A stretch of DNA of 64,000 bases from a virus (IMGVR_UViG_3300033747_000022:62001-126000), one strand, 5' to 3'. Shown: positions 49,389-59,126, numbered from the stretch's first letter. Made by a program: numbers and translations. Notes: generated by a model not told the origin, from the letters alone.

Positions 49389-51197
49389 ATGATAATTTTT
49401 GATTTAAATGATAAAGATGAGCTGGTTGTGCAGCCTACAGGAAGCAGGAATCAATTTTTTAAAGCACTTGATTATATAAAAAGTATAAATGGAAGCAGCT
49501 ACAACCCTGATATTAAGGAATGGACAATACCTAAGAACATGTCAAACATTAAAAGGATACAAAATAAATTTATGACAGGCTCAAATTATGACATTTATGA
49601 ATTGTCGGGTACCAAAGCTCCATATGTTAAGACTTCTGCTGATATATTCCTAAAAGAAATAGATGGAAATATAAAAAAGTTTATGAGAGACAAAGAAATT
49701 AACAGTTTGAACCTGACCTTGAAGGATTTTCAAAAACTTGGCGTTTCTACAGCAATTCATTTTTTAGAAAAAGAAAACGGATTTTTAATAGCTGATGACA
49801 TGGGGCTTGGTAAAACGATTCAGGCTCTCGCAGTAATCAACAGTTTAAAAAAGAGAGGTAAAATAAAAAAGGTTCTTGTCAGCTGTCCTAAAAACGTAAA
49901 GCTACAGTGGGGGCATGAAATAGAAAAATTCTCTGATTTAACCTTCACAGTTATAGATGGTTACAACAGAGATAAGCGATTTGAATGTTATGATGAAGAT
50001 TCTGATATATTTATTATCAATCATGACTTGCTTATCAGCGATGATGATTTTGAGATGATTAAAAAGAAAATAAAGCCAGATTTAGTCGTGGCCGATGAAA
50101 TTCATTACTTTAAATCTCACGGAGCACTAAGAACTAAGGCTATTAAAAAATTAAAACCTAGATATCGCCTTGGGCTAACAGGTACTCCTATGCAAAACAA
50201 GCCTGTTGATGTACACAGTATATTTGAATTCTTATTACCTGGCTATTTGGGTAAGATAACAGATTTCAGAAAAGAATATGTATTATTTGATTACACCAGA
50301 GGTTATCCTGTATCTTACAGAAATCTTTTTGACTTGAAGAAAATTGTAGGCAAAAGAATGATTAGAAGAAAATCGGATGATTTAGATGAAGAATTACCAA
50401 AACCACATCACAGAATACACCTTGTAGAACAGGATATTCAGCAGTTTAGGGTTCATGAAGAGATAGAGCAAATGATAGATGGAGCAAAGCTTGAAGCTGA
50501 TTCAATAGCTGACTCTAAGATGAAGAAAAGCAAAAAAGAAAAAGAGATGGAAGAGATTAGCGGTAAAATTATGGGACTTAAAAATATACAGGCTTCAGCA
50601 GCAGATGACTTAAGAACACTATCGATGTCAGAAGAAGTCTGGATACAGAAGCTTGTAAGTATAGATAGTAACTATACCTCACCAAAAACCAAAAAGCTAA
50701 AATCGCTTGTAAAAGCAATTGTTGATTACAATGATGACTTCAAGGTTATAATATTTTCTCGTTTTGCCAGAATGGTAAATATACTAGAAGATGAGCTTTC
50801 TCAGATGCCAGAAGTTAAGAAAACAGCCAAAATCTACGGAGCTTTTAATGAGAATAGAAGAGATGAAGAAATACAGAAATTCTTAAACGATGATGAATGT
50901 AGAATTATTATCATGTCCGATGCAGGTGCTGAGGGGTATAATTTGCAGAATGCCAGCCATCTAATCAACTTTGATGAACCTTGGAACCCAGCAACCTTAG
51001 ACCAAAGAAACGGTCGTATACGTCGTATAGGCTCTAAATGGAAGGATATTTTCATTACTAATTTAATTACTAGAAATAGTGTAGACATTCAAATTCATGA
51101 AACAATTACTAAAAAGCGAAAGTACTTCGATAAAATTGTCGAAAATACTGACAGCCAAACAAAAGCGTTAAAGGAATTTTTAAAGAAGGTCATTTAA
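49389..51197 (+). CDS. SNF2-family DNA helicase/translocase
   Basis: 602 residues. N-terminal 95 residues are a small HARP-like or adaptor domain. The helicase motifs are complete: LIADDMGLGKTIQAL (I) near 135, VVADEIHYFKSHG (II, DEIH) near 236, LGLTGTPMQNKP (III) near 257, KVIIFSRFARM near 452, SDAGAEGYNLQ (V) near 517 and DQRNGRIRRIGS (VI) near 540. It should move along duplex DNA with ATP. The absence of nuclease domains suggests a remodelling or replication role. Confidence 0.9.
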   Translation: MIIFDLNDKDELVVQPTGSRNQFFKALDYIKSINGSSYNPDIKEWTIPKNMSNIKRIQNKFMTGSNYDIYELSGTKAPYVKTSADIFLKEIDGNIKKFMRDKEINSLNLTLKDFQKLGVSTAIHFLEKENGFLIADDMGLGKTIQALAVINSLKKRGKIKKVLVSCPKNVKLQWGHEIEKFSDLTFTVIDGYNRDKRFECYDEDSDIFIINHDLLISDDDFEMIKKKIKPDLVVADEIHYFKSHGALRTKAIKKLKPRYRLGLTGTPMQNKPVDVHSIFEFLLPGYLGKITDFRKEYVLFDYTRGYPVSYRNLFDLKKIVGKRMIRRKSDDLDEELPKPHHRIHLVEQDIQQFRVHEEIEQMIDGAKLEADSIADSKMKKSKKEKEMEEISGKIMGLKNIQASAADDLRTLSMSEEVWIQKLVSIDSNYTSPKTKKLKSLVKAIVDYNDDFKVIIFSRFARMVNILEDELSQMPEVKKTAKIYGAFNENRRDEEIQKFLNDDECRIIIMSDAGAEGYNLQNASHLINFDEPWNPATLDQRNGRIRRIGSKWKDIFITNLITRNSVDIQIHETITKKRKYFDKIVENTDSQTKALKEFLKKVI

Positions 51198-51211
51198 GAA
51201 AGGAGACCAAA

Positions 51212-51454
51212 ATGTATGAAAGATTAAATCCTGGAGACATGGTTTTAATTAGAGATGATGCTGAGCATATTCCAGAAAATGTTAAAAGAAATCTTTATGT
51301 TGTAAACGCTGTTGAAAGAGAAGAAGAAAAGGGAGTAATAACAGAGCAGAATGTAAGCTTAAGAGAAATAGATGGTTTACCTATATTTATTGATGACGCT
51401 CCATATACTTCAATTTTTTTAGATTCAAAATATGTATATAAAAGAGGTAGTTAA
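51212..51454 (+). CDS. small unknown protein
   Basis: 80 residues, ATG after AAAGGAG. Beta-rich start (LNPGDMVLIRDDAEHIP), possibly SH3-like. No family recognised. Confidence 0.5.
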   Translation: MYERLNPGDMVLIRDDAEHIPENVKRNLYVVNAVEREEEKGVITEQNVSLREIDGLPIFIDDAPYTSIFLDSKYVYKRGS

Positions 51455-51455
51455 A

Positions 51456-51662
51456 ATGAATTTATTTTTAATAGGACTTTTTGTAGGTGTTATAGCTGGA
51501 GCCCTGACAATAGGGCTTTTTGCAGGAGGCAAAATCACAAGCCTTGAATCTGATTTAAGGTCTGCTAAGTCTCAAATTAAAATGTACCAGAAAGACTACA
51601 TTGAGAACAATGCTAAAAGGAAGGTTCAGAATGAAAAAACCAAAAAAAGAAGTTCTGCTTAA
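51456..51662 (+). CDS. membrane-anchored coiled-coil protein
   Basis: Start chosen at ATG 51456, overlapping nothing but one base after the previous stop. 68 residues: membrane helix (FLIGLFVGVIAGALTIGLFAG), then a coiled coil and a Lys-rich tail. It resembles small phage spanin- or Rz-like layouts, but no lysis genes are near. Confidence 0.5.
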   Translation: MNLFLIGLFVGVIAGALTIGLFAGGKITSLESDLRSAKSQIKMYQKDYIENNAKRKVQNEKTKKRSSA

Positions 51663-51792
51663 GTGGAAAAAAGAAAAATGCGGAAGCTGTCCTTATCATA
51701 TGAGAAATTTTAAAAAGAGTATTAATTGTGATGGAAGTTTCTACAGTATCTTAAAAAAATGTGTATTCTGGAAGGAGGAAAAAAATGATTAG
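51631..51792 (+). CDS. small Cys-rich protein
   Basis: Start chosen at ATG 51631 after AAGGAAGG. 53 residues with KCGSCPYH, NCDG and KKCVFW, four Cys that could bind zinc or an iron-sulfur cluster. It overlaps both neighbours. Confidence 0.5.
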   Translation: MKKPKKEVLLKWKKEKCGSCPYHMRNFKKSINCDGSFYSILKKCVFWKEEKND

Positions 51793-52168
51793 TACAATAG
51801 AAAAAGTTAAGACTGATATAGAAAATGTCAGAGACTTGTTGATTAGATTAAGCAGTAACTGGGAAAAAATGGACGACCACGAAAGAGAACAGCTTGAACA
51901 GGTTGCAGATGAAGTAGGGTTCTCTTATGATATTGAAGAGTTAACTTATCAATTTAAACTTTTTAATGAACATGCAAAAAATACAACTGTGATAAATGGT
52001 GTGCAGGTTTATATTGATGACTACAATAGAATTTATATTATTGTTGGAAATCAACAAAAGCGAATTGAAAGTCTTTCAGATTTAAGAGGGCAAATAAGGG
52101 GTAAATTTTTAGAACCAAATACTGCAACAGAAATTATGAGATGGTATATCAATAGATATGTAGACTAA
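51785..52168 (+). CDS. unknown protein
   Basis: Start chosen at ATG 51785 after GGAGG. 127 residues, helical first half, beta-rich second half (VQVYIDDYNRIYIIVG). No family recognised. Confidence 0.5.
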   Translation: MISTIEKVKTDIENVRDLLIRLSSNWEKMDDHEREQLEQVADEVGFSYDIEELTYQFKLFNEHAKNTTVINGVQVYIDDYNRIYIIVGNQQKRIESLSDLRGQIRGKFLEPNTATEIMRWYINRYVD

Positions 52169-52193
52169 AATTTATAAAAGGGAGCAATTTTAA

Positions 52194-52379
52194 ATGCCAA
52201 AATATAATGTAAGAACTAATATTCAAGGATATAAAGATATAGTATATGCAGCAAATGTCAAAGATGCAATAGAAAGTTTCAAAGAAAAACTAAATCTTGT
52301 CAACCAGGATAAAGAACCTGAGTTTGAAGTTATTGAGGTTTTCGACTTGGGTGTAAAAAAGGAGTGGGTCTTCAATTAG
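52194..52379 (+). CDS. small unknown protein
   Basis: 61 residues, ATG after GGGAG. Short alpha/beta protein (VYAANVKDAIESFKEKL). No family recognised. Confidence 0.5.
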   Translation: MPKYNVRTNIQGYKDIVYAANVKDAIESFKEKLNLVNQDKEPEFEVIEVFDLGVKKEWVFN

Positions 52380-52447
52380 GGGTATTTTTTTATTTTATTA
52401 GTTTAGTTTAATTTTTTAAACAAATCTATAATTGGAGGTCAACAAAA

Positions 52448-53383
52448 TTGAATGTACTAAGCTTATTTGACGGAATTAGTTGCGGCCAGATTGCACTAGA
52501 AAAAAACGGAATAAAAGTTGATAAATATTATGCAAGCGAAATAGATAAATATGCAGTAAAAATTACAAAGAAAAACTATCCAGAAACAATCCATGTTGGA
52601 GACATAAAAGAAATAGATGATAGTTTTATAAAAGAGATATCACCTATACATCTTTTAATTGGAGGTAGTCCCTGTCAAAACTTAAGCAGAGCAGTTATTA
52701 ATCGTGACAGTTACAACCAGGGGCTTAAGGGAGAGAAATCAAAACTTTTTTATGAGTTTGTGAGGGTTCTTGACCTTGTAGAAAAATATAATCCAACTTT
52801 TAAATTTATGTTTGAAAATGTGGCCAGCATGAAAGATGAAGACAAAGAGATTATATCAGAGACTCTTTATACAAAACCTCAATTAATAAATAGTGCTTTA
52901 TTTTCAGCACAGGACAGAAAAAGATATTACTGGACAAACATTAACATAAATAAAAAACCAGAAAAGAATACTCAAGTTTTAAGAGATATCTTAGAACCGG
53001 CAGATGTTGTTACAGAAATAGAAAATAACGGCAGAATGAATTTTTGGTATGACGAAAAGCTAAAAATAGATATGAACAAAAGGGTAGTAGCTAAATTAAG
53101 TATATCAAGTTATGACACTATAAATAGAGTTTATAACCCTAATCATAAATCACCTACTTTAACAACAGCACAGGGAGGACACAGACAGGCTAAGGTACTT
53201 CAAGACGGAAGAGCAAGAAAGTTGCTACCTATTGAATATGAAAGACTGCAAAATGTTCCAGACAACTACACTGAAGGCGTAAGCAATACCCAAAGATATA
53301 AGATGCTTGGAAATGGCTGGACAGTTAATGTTATCAGCTTTATATTTAATAATTTAGTTCTAGAGGAGGAAAAAGTAGCTTAA
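52448..53383 (+). CDS. C5-cytosine DNA methyltransferase
   Basis: Start TTG 52448 after GGAGG. 311 residues. Motif I is VLSLFDGISCGQIAL, motif IV is GGSPCQNLS (catalytic Cys) near 76, motif VI is FENVASM near 121, motif VIII is QDRKRYYW near 155 and motif X is KMLGNGWTVNVISFI. The recognition domain (TLTTAQGGHRQAK) lies before motif X. It probably protects phage DNA from restriction. No partner endonuclease is seen. Confidence 0.92.
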   Translation: MNVLSLFDGISCGQIALEKNGIKVDKYYASEIDKYAVKITKKNYPETIHVGDIKEIDDSFIKEISPIHLLIGGSPCQNLSRAVINRDSYNQGLKGEKSKLFYEFVRVLDLVEKYNPTFKFMFENVASMKDEDKEIISETLYTKPQLINSALFSAQDRKRYYWTNININKKPEKNTQVLRDILEPADVVTEIENNGRMNFWYDEKLKIDMNKRVVAKLSISSYDTINRVYNPNHKSPTLTTAQGGHRQAKVLQDGRARKLLPIEYERLQNVPDNYTEGVSNTQRYKMLGNGWTVNVISFIFNNLVLEEEKVA

Positions 53384-53402
53384 GAATTCAGGTGATAAAA
53401 AA

Positions 53403-53696
53403 ATGAAAAAGAAAATAAAAGAACTTATAAGAAGAAGACGAAGACAAATCTTAGTACACAGCTGTATTTACTATAGATTTGGAACAAGCATTGTTGAAGA
53501 TAGCACATTCGATGAGTGGGCTTATGAACTTGTTGAATTGCAGAAAAATAATCCAGAAATATCAAAATCAACTCTCCTGTATGATGAATTTAAAGATTTT
53601 GACGGCTCAACAGGCTTTGATTTACCAACAGGAGAGCCATGGGTTGTTGACAAAGCATATCGATTAATAAAAGAAGAAAAGATAAGGAGTAAATAA
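53403..53696 (+). CDS. unknown protein
   Basis: 97 residues with a basic start (KIKELIRRRRRQILVHS). It is short and alpha-helical. It follows the methyltransferase by 19 bases. No family recognised. Confidence 0.5.
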   Translation: MKKKIKELIRRRRRQILVHSCIYYRFGTSIVEDSTFDEWAYELVELQKNNPEISKSTLLYDEFKDFDGSTGFDLPTGEPWVVDKAYRLIKEEKIRSK

Positions 53697-53697
53697 G

Positions 53698-54024
53698 ATG
53701 GATATAAAAAATATGTCTTATGAGAAGTTTAAAAATTTAGAGTTTAAGTGTTTTAAAAAAAATTACGAAATAGATTGGGATAATCACTGCTATAATCCCG
53801 AAAAACACAACTGCACAGGAGGCTGTCAGGGTTGTTCTGACTGTCTTTTAGCTAAACATTACAGAGGAGAGCTTAAAGAAAGACCAACAGTAAATGAGAT
53901 GATAGAGAGCATCTATTTACAGGAATACACTAGCATCGCTTTTAATAAATTTATGGAAACTGATGAGGGCAAAGAAATAACAAGACAGCTTAAAGAAGAT
54001 ATTAAAGAATATTTTGGGGGGTAA
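53698..54024 (+). CDS. small Cys-rich protein
   Basis: 108 residues, ATG after AAGGAG. The stretch HNCTGGCQGCSDCLLAKH suggests a zinc or iron-sulfur cluster. Function unknown. Confidence 0.5.
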   Translation: MDIKNMSYEKFKNLEFKCFKKNYEIDWDNHCYNPEKHNCTGGCQGCSDCLLAKHYRGELKERPTVNEMIESIYLQEYTSIAFNKFMETDEGKEITRQLKEDIKEYFGG

Positions 54025-54030
54025 ATAAAA

Positions 54031-54186
54031 ATGACTGAAGCTTTTATAACATTAGACGAAGTAGTTTGTCCAGAATGCGGAAGTGATAATTATGACGAAA
54101 TTATGAAAACTGCACCAGATGAGTTCTTATTAAACTGCAATTCTTGTAATGAAGAATTTGAAGTTGTGATAATGAGTATGTTTTAA
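54031..54186 (+). CDS. zinc-ribbon protein
   Basis: 51 residues: VVCPECGSDNY and NCNSCNEEFE, one compact zinc ribbon. ATG 54031 after GGGGGG. Confidence 0.65.
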   Translation: MTEAFITLDEVVCPECGSDNYDEIMKTAPDEFLLNCNSCNEEFEVVIMSMF

Positions 54187-54199
54187 AGGAGGAAAAATA

Positions 54200-54967
54200 T
54201 TGAATGAAATAACTAATACAGAACAGTACAATAACTCGATGTCAAAAAGTGTCTTAGATAAGATGTTTTTCTTAGATAAGATACCGGACGATGTCGTTAT
54301 TGTAGATTGGGGTTGTGCTGACGGCTCTTTACTAAAAGAAGTTATGCGTTTTTTTCCTGATAATAAATATGTCGGCTATGATATAGATGAAAAGATGGCC
54401 GAAAAAGCAAGAGAGAACACAAATGCAAAAATTTTTTTCAATTTCACAAGAATGTTTAAATTTCTAAATGAAAATTACAAGAAAGAAAAAATAGTTATTA
54501 ATTTATCTTCTGTTGTTCATGAAGTTTACTCTTATAGAAATGTGGAAGAAATTGATGATTTTTGGGCAACAGTATTTGCACTAGCAGATATTGTTGTTAT
54601 TCGTGACATGATATTTGAACAGAGTATGGACCGGGCGAGCAATCCTAATGATGTTAAGAAGATACGCTCTAAATCAGATAGAAGATACCTTCAGGATTAT
54701 GAGTCAATTGAAGGTTCTATTAAAAATAATAAGAATCTTATTCACTACCTGATGAAATATCGTTATAAAGATAACTGGGAGCGTGAAGTAAGGGAGAACT
54801 ACTTTCCTCTATCACGGGAAAGGCTTGATATGTTGATTCCAGACAACTTCATGATTCGCTATGAAACTATGTTTGCCCTGCCCTACACTCAAAGGGTTGT
54901 AGAGCGGGACTTTGGTATCGAAATCAAAGATAATACACATTTAAAAATGATTTTAGAAAAAATATAA
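54200..54967 (+). CDS. class I SAM-dependent methyltransferase-like protein
   Basis: Start TTG 54200 after AGGAGG. 255 residues. The SAM site is VVIVDWGCADGSLLKEV near 32 and VGYDIDEKMAEKAREN near 55; NLSSVVHEVYSY near 98 fits the next conserved strand. The substrate is not evident; small-molecule or protein/RNA methylation are all possible. Confidence 0.75.
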   Translation: MNEITNTEQYNNSMSKSVLDKMFFLDKIPDDVVIVDWGCADGSLLKEVMRFFPDNKYVGYDIDEKMAEKARENTNAKIFFNFTRMFKFLNENYKKEKIVINLSSVVHEVYSYRNVEEIDDFWATVFALADIVVIRDMIFEQSMDRASNPNDVKKIRSKSDRRYLQDYESIEGSIKNNKNLIHYLMKYRYKDNWEREVRENYFPLSRERLDMLIPDNFMIRYETMFALPYTQRVVERDFGIEIKDNTHLKMILEKI

Positions 54968-54981
54968 AAGGGTGAGATAAT

Positions 54982-56316
54982 ATGCTGGACCTTATATCAG
55001 AAGAAGAATTAAATAAAAAGCGCAGCTATAAAGATATAGATAAGGACAATGGAGAGAGGTTAAGAGAGCTTATCGAGGATAAATTTTTAAATCAGATTGA
55101 ATTAGCTGAGTATTTTAATTGTTGCACTGATACTATTAGACAAAAAATAAAAAAGTACAATTTAAATTATAGGAAAAAATCAAACAAGCAGTTTAAATAT
55201 GAAGTAAATAAATTAGTTGGTGATGAATACACTGTTTTGGGAGAATATATTAATTCTGATATTAAAATAAAAATTAAACATAATAAATGTGGGAATATAT
55301 ATAACACAAAACCAATAAACTTTTTAAAGGGACGTAGATGTCCTAAATGTTGTTGGAATGCTCAAAAAACAACAAATAAATTTAAAAAAGAAGTTTATAA
55401 ATTAGTTGGTGATGAATACACTGTTTTGGGAGAATATATTAATTCTGATATTAAAATAAAAATGAAACACAATAAATGTGGCTATTTATATACTATTGAG
55501 CCAACTAATTTTTTGCAAGGGACAAGATGCGCTAAATGTGCTGGAAACGCTAAAAAAACAACAGAAGAATTTAAAAAAGAAGTTTATGAATTAGTTGGTG
55601 GTGAATACACTGTTTTAGGAGAATATAATAATTGTCAAACTGAAATAAAAATTAAACATAATGAATGTGGGCATATATATAAAATAAAACCCTCTAGTTT
55701 TTTAATAGGAACAATATGCCCTAAATGTCGTTGGAATGGAAGAAAAACAACAGAAGAATTTAAAAAAGAAGTTTATGAATTAGTTGGTGATGAATATACT
55801 GTTTTAGGAGAATATGCTAGTAATAAAACTAAAATTAAAATGAGACATAATAAATGTGGACATATATATAAAGTAAAACCACAAAAATTTTTACAAGGAA
55901 GTAGGTGTCCAATTTGTAGTTTAGCTTCTAAATCAGAATTAAAAATATTTAATTGGTTAAATGATAAAAATTATAATTTTAAATATAATTATACTAATCA
56001 TAAATGCGAAGACAAAAGAAAATTAAGATTTGATTTTTATTTGGATAATTTAATAATAGAATATGACGGTTTACAACATTTTAAAAAAGAAGATTTTTTT
56101 AGAACCAATTTAAAAATTAGAAGAAGAAGAGACAACATCAAAAACCAGTACTGTAAAGAAAACGATATAAGGTTAATACGCATTCCCTACTGGCAGAAAG
56201 ACAATATAGAAAATATTTTAGAATCAATCTTTATAAATGAGGAGTTAAATCAAAGATGGTCATTAAAAGAATACTGGTCAGAAAATAAGGATATTGATTA
56301 TTTAGTTGTATGTTAA
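54982..56316 (+). CDS. Vsr-like (EDxHD) homing endonuclease with four tandem zinc-repeat modules
   Basis: 444 residues. Residues about 20-65 form a helix-turn-helix. Then four repeats of about 58 residues follow, each with VYELVGDEYTVLGEY, IKHNKCGHIY and a CPKC-type knuckle after FLxG, spaced as zinc-binding DNA-reading modules. The nuclease is at the end: LRFDFYLDN, IEYDGLQHFK, KNQYCKENDIRLIRIPYWQKDNI, which has the family's Asp, Glu, Asp-x-His and Asp positions. It is a larger paralogue of the enzymes at 8660 and 14313. The base composition of the repeats is more AT-rich than its surroundings. Confidence 0.82.
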   Translation: MLDLISEEELNKKRSYKDIDKDNGERLRELIEDKFLNQIELAEYFNCCTDTIRQKIKKYNLNYRKKSNKQFKYEVNKLVGDEYTVLGEYINSDIKIKIKHNKCGNIYNTKPINFLKGRRCPKCCWNAQKTTNKFKKEVYKLVGDEYTVLGEYINSDIKIKMKHNKCGYLYTIEPTNFLQGTRCAKCAGNAKKTTEEFKKEVYELVGGEYTVLGEYNNCQTEIKIKHNECGHIYKIKPSSFLIGTICPKCRWNGRKTTEEFKKEVYELVGDEYTVLGEYASNKTKIKMRHNKCGHIYKVKPQKFLQGSRCPICSLASKSELKIFNWLNDKNYNFKYNYTNHKCEDKRKLRFDFYLDNLIIEYDGLQHFKKEDFFRTNLKIRRRRDNIKNQYCKENDIRLIRIPYWQKDNIENILESIFINEELNQRWSLKEYWSENKDIDYLVVC

Positions 56317-56335
56317 AGATAAAAGGGGGTAAAAA

Positions 56336-56554
56336 ATGAATAACAACTCAAAAATAATGGAAAAGTTGGCAGGAGAAATTGCTATTACAAATCCAGATGA
56401 ATATTCTGATAAAGCCATAAATTTATACAAATCAATGGATTCAAAAGAGCAAAAAGCGGTAGATAATTTTATTATGGAATATGCTGGTGTCAGTCTTGAT
56501 TTTTATCTTAAAGAAGAAGATAAAAGATTGTGGGGTTCAGGTGATAAAAAATGA
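56336..56554 (+). CDS. small acidic helical protein
   Basis: 72 residues, ATG after AAGGGGG. No family recognised. It overlaps the next gene by 4 bases. Confidence 0.5.
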   Translation: MNNNSKIMEKLAGEIAITNPDEYSDKAINLYKSMDSKEQKAVDNFIMEYAGVSLDFYLKEEDKRLWGSGDKK

Positions 56555-57180
56555 GAAAAGTAGTACATGGATGGTTGGTTAATTTCACTGACGATAACGG
56601 TGACCAACAAACTCTTGAATACTGTGATAAAGAATATATGATGGCACACCTTTCTAATGATATAGAAAATTCATCAATGCCAGAAAATGTTTTTATTATA
56701 CCTCCAGGAGAAGCTATTAAGGCAATTGATTTTTTAAAAAGAGAAAGAAAAAAAGAAAATTACTTTAAAAAAAGGTATCAGAATATATTAGGAAATTATG
56801 TAATTGGTTTAGAAAAATTCCCTATTAAATTTGATATTGGTGATTTACACCAATCTGATTATGCAGTAACAGGGGATTTTGCAGATTACCAGGGAGTTTT
56901 AAGTCTTAAAAATGGTGGCTATATAGAAGTATGGGCTGCTTTAGAGTATAAAGAACATGAATCAGGTGCTACAGGCGCATTCTTAAATAGTATAATTTTT
57001 GAAGACAATCAACAAAATATATACTATGAAAACGAAAACTTAATGTCAGCTTTTATGCTACAAAAATTATGGTTTTTTGTTAAAGATGTAGTTGATGTTA
57101 TTTTCGATGAAGATGAACTCTTGAACGAAAACGAAAGAGAAATTTATTATAGCTTTGGCTTTTGTCCTAGACTTAAATAA
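56551..57180 (+). CDS. unknown protein
   Basis: 209 residues, 4-base overlap with the previous stop. Alpha/beta mix with a beta-rich middle (LSLKNGGYIEVWAALEYKEH). No family recognised. Confidence 0.55.
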   Translation: MRKVVHGWLVNFTDDNGDQQTLEYCDKEYMMAHLSNDIENSSMPENVFIIPPGEAIKAIDFLKRERKKENYFKKRYQNILGNYVIGLEKFPIKFDIGDLHQSDYAVTGDFADYQGVLSLKNGGYIEVWAALEYKEHESGATGAFLNSIIFEDNQQNIYYENENLMSAFMLQKLWFFVKDVVDVIFDEDELLNENEREIYYSFGFCPRLK

Positions 57181-57200
57181 AAAAATAGGAGGAATAAATT

Positions 57201-57647
57201 ATGAAAATGGAAAGAAGTAATTATGCTGATGGTGTTCTGATAGAAAAGACAGACTTAAGAGAGTTCTTAGAGAATAACGAAAGTGAAAGATGGGAGATTT
57301 ATAATGTCGATGATATGCCAGACAGTTATTATTTAAAATTAGAATCAGGAGTTATTGAAGCTGACAAGCTAAAAACTAAATCAACATTTTTAACAAAGCA
57401 TAACGCAACCTCAACTGCAAATCATATTATGGATAAACTTAATATGAAAAAGAATGAGGATACACTTTATTTTGTTGACAGACCGGCTTACCTTTTAATA
57501 GGTGAAAAATTAGAGCTAATCAGAAGTATAAAATATAAAAATCTAGCTTTTAACCCAGTTAGAGATGTTGAAAGTTTTAAAATTGCAATTGAATGTTTAG
57601 CTGACTCTAAATATGAACATTTCTTAGATGTAAGTGAGGGACTATAA
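57201..57647 (+). CDS. unknown protein
   Basis: 148 residues, ATG after AGGAGG. Acidic, alpha/beta. No family recognised. It begins a run of similarly sized, mostly acidic genes that continues to rtcB. Confidence 0.55.
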   Translation: MKMERSNYADGVLIEKTDLREFLENNESERWEIYNVDDMPDSYYLKLESGVIEADKLKTKSTFLTKHNATSTANHIMDKLNMKKNEDTLYFVDRPAYLLIGEKLELIRSIKYKNLAFNPVRDVESFKIAIECLADSKYEHFLDVSEGL

Positions 57648-57658
57648 GGAGGTGTCAA

Positions 57659-58285
57659 ATGAAAAATAAAAAAGAAAAGTTTGAGTTTGGGAGTGTATCA
57701 GGAACCTGTGATACAAGTCTAGAAGATTTTATTTTAGTCGAAGATGCTGATTACCACAAAAGTTATATTTCAAAAAAGGTCTATCAGCACAGAGAACCCG
57801 ACCTTAATTTTGATTATAGGTATGTACTACACGGAAGTTTTTGGGAAGGCTACCTTATTAAAGAGATTTTTGGCATTGACCCTTATGATTTTGAAGACCA
57901 ACCTTTAAGTATTGATATCTATATGGTTCCTACTTTGGACAGCCTTTCAGATGAAACCATATCTGATATTATGAGCGCTTACGGCTGGGAGGGTGAATGG
58001 AAGAATTTCGAAACAGACTTCATTGAATATATAATCGTTGAGACCGGATACGGAATGCGAATGGATGGCTCTGAAGACTTAATCAGATACGAGGATATGG
58101 ATGAAGAGTTCTTCAATGCAGCAAATGCTATAACAGCTATTGATGGATTATTTGGGTTTTATATGGACCAGGTTGTAAATGGTATCGGGACAACCAACTG
58201 GGATTTATTACAGGAACGACTAGAAATAATTGATAATGCCTTTTCTGTATCATTAGATAGAGCCGCTAAAACTATAAATGCTTAA
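57659..58285 (+). CDS. unknown acidic protein
   Basis: 208 residues, ATG after AGGAGGTG. Very acidic and Tyr-rich (YMVPTLDSLSDETISDIMSAYGWEGEW). No family recognised. Confidence 0.55.
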   Translation: MKNKKEKFEFGSVSGTCDTSLEDFILVEDADYHKSYISKKVYQHREPDLNFDYRYVLHGSFWEGYLIKEIFGIDPYDFEDQPLSIDIYMVPTLDSLSDETISDIMSAYGWEGEWKNFETDFIEYIIVETGYGMRMDGSEDLIRYEDMDEEFFNAANAITAIDGLFGFYMDQVVNGIGTTNWDLLQERLEIIDNAFSVSLDRAAKTINA

Positions 58286-58299
58286 AGGAGGTGAATTAG

Positions 58300-58572
58300 A
58301 TGGCTGCAGGACCAAAACGTTTAATTGAATACTATATTGAAACCTTAGAAAATCAAAAAGAATCAATAAAAGAATTAAATACAGGTCTGGAATATGCTCC
58401 GGGCTGGTCAGTAATGCATGACATGGACAGCTGGTTTGATATCAAAGAAAGTATTGAAAAAATAGATAAGGAAATCAGGGAAGCTCTTCAAATTTTAAAT
58501 TACGAGTTGCCACAATACGAAGATAAAACTTATGAAGAAATGGCAGATGAAAAGTACGGGACACCAAAATAA
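58300..58572 (+). CDS. small acidic helical protein
   Basis: 90 residues, ATG after AAAGGAGGTG. Helical, acidic, ends EEMADEKYGTPK. No family recognised. Confidence 0.55.
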   Translation: MAAGPKRLIEYYIETLENQKESIKELNTGLEYAPGWSVMHDMDSWFDIKESIEKIDKEIREALQILNYELPQYEDKTYEEMADEKYGTPK

Positions 58573-58587
58573 AAGGAGGTTTTTAAT

Positions 58588-59106
58588 TTGATTAAATTTA
58601 AAGAATATAATTTTGATGTTATAACAGGCAGAGAACAGGAAATGCTAGATGACTTTGTAGATATGGAAGGGATAAGCGAAACTGATTATATCGGCGATGC
58701 TATTGCAGAATACGGGGACAGATATGCAGATGTTTACTGGGAAAAAGGAAAAGAGCTGCAGGGTTATGTTAAAGAAGCAATGAGAAACGGTTTAGTTGAT
58801 ATGTCTCAGCCTTTTACTGATTTAGATGATGCCTTTTTTAGTGGATGCTCTTTATATCTAACAGATGTTTTATATGACAATTTATACCAGCTTGTTTTTA
58901 ATATAGCTGCTGATTATATCAATAAAGATTTGGATATCCACCCAAAAATAAAGAGATTTATTAATGATAATCAGAAAATGGTTGAAGATAAACTTGAAAT
59001 GGAATTAGACCACATCGACAATAACAGTCGCTTTGAAAGAATAATTATTGCTGCCGATAATTTATTAGAAGAATACCACTCATCTGGAGAACTTGCTGGT
59101 TATTAA
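58588..59106 (+). CDS. unknown acidic protein
   Basis: Start TTG 58588 after AGGAGG. 172 residues, acidic and helical. It shares a helical, acidic character with the next two proteins (EYGDRYADVYWEKGK), which may be distant relatives. No family recognised. Confidence 0.55.
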   Translation: MIKFKEYNFDVITGREQEMLDDFVDMEGISETDYIGDAIAEYGDRYADVYWEKGKELQGYVKEAMRNGLVDMSQPFTDLDDAFFSGCSLYLTDVLYDNLYQLVFNIAADYINKDLDIHPKIKRFINDNQKMVEDKLEMELDHIDNNSRFERIIIAADNLLEEYHSSGELAGY

Positions 59107-59126
59107 TATTTAAAAGGAGGGTTACA

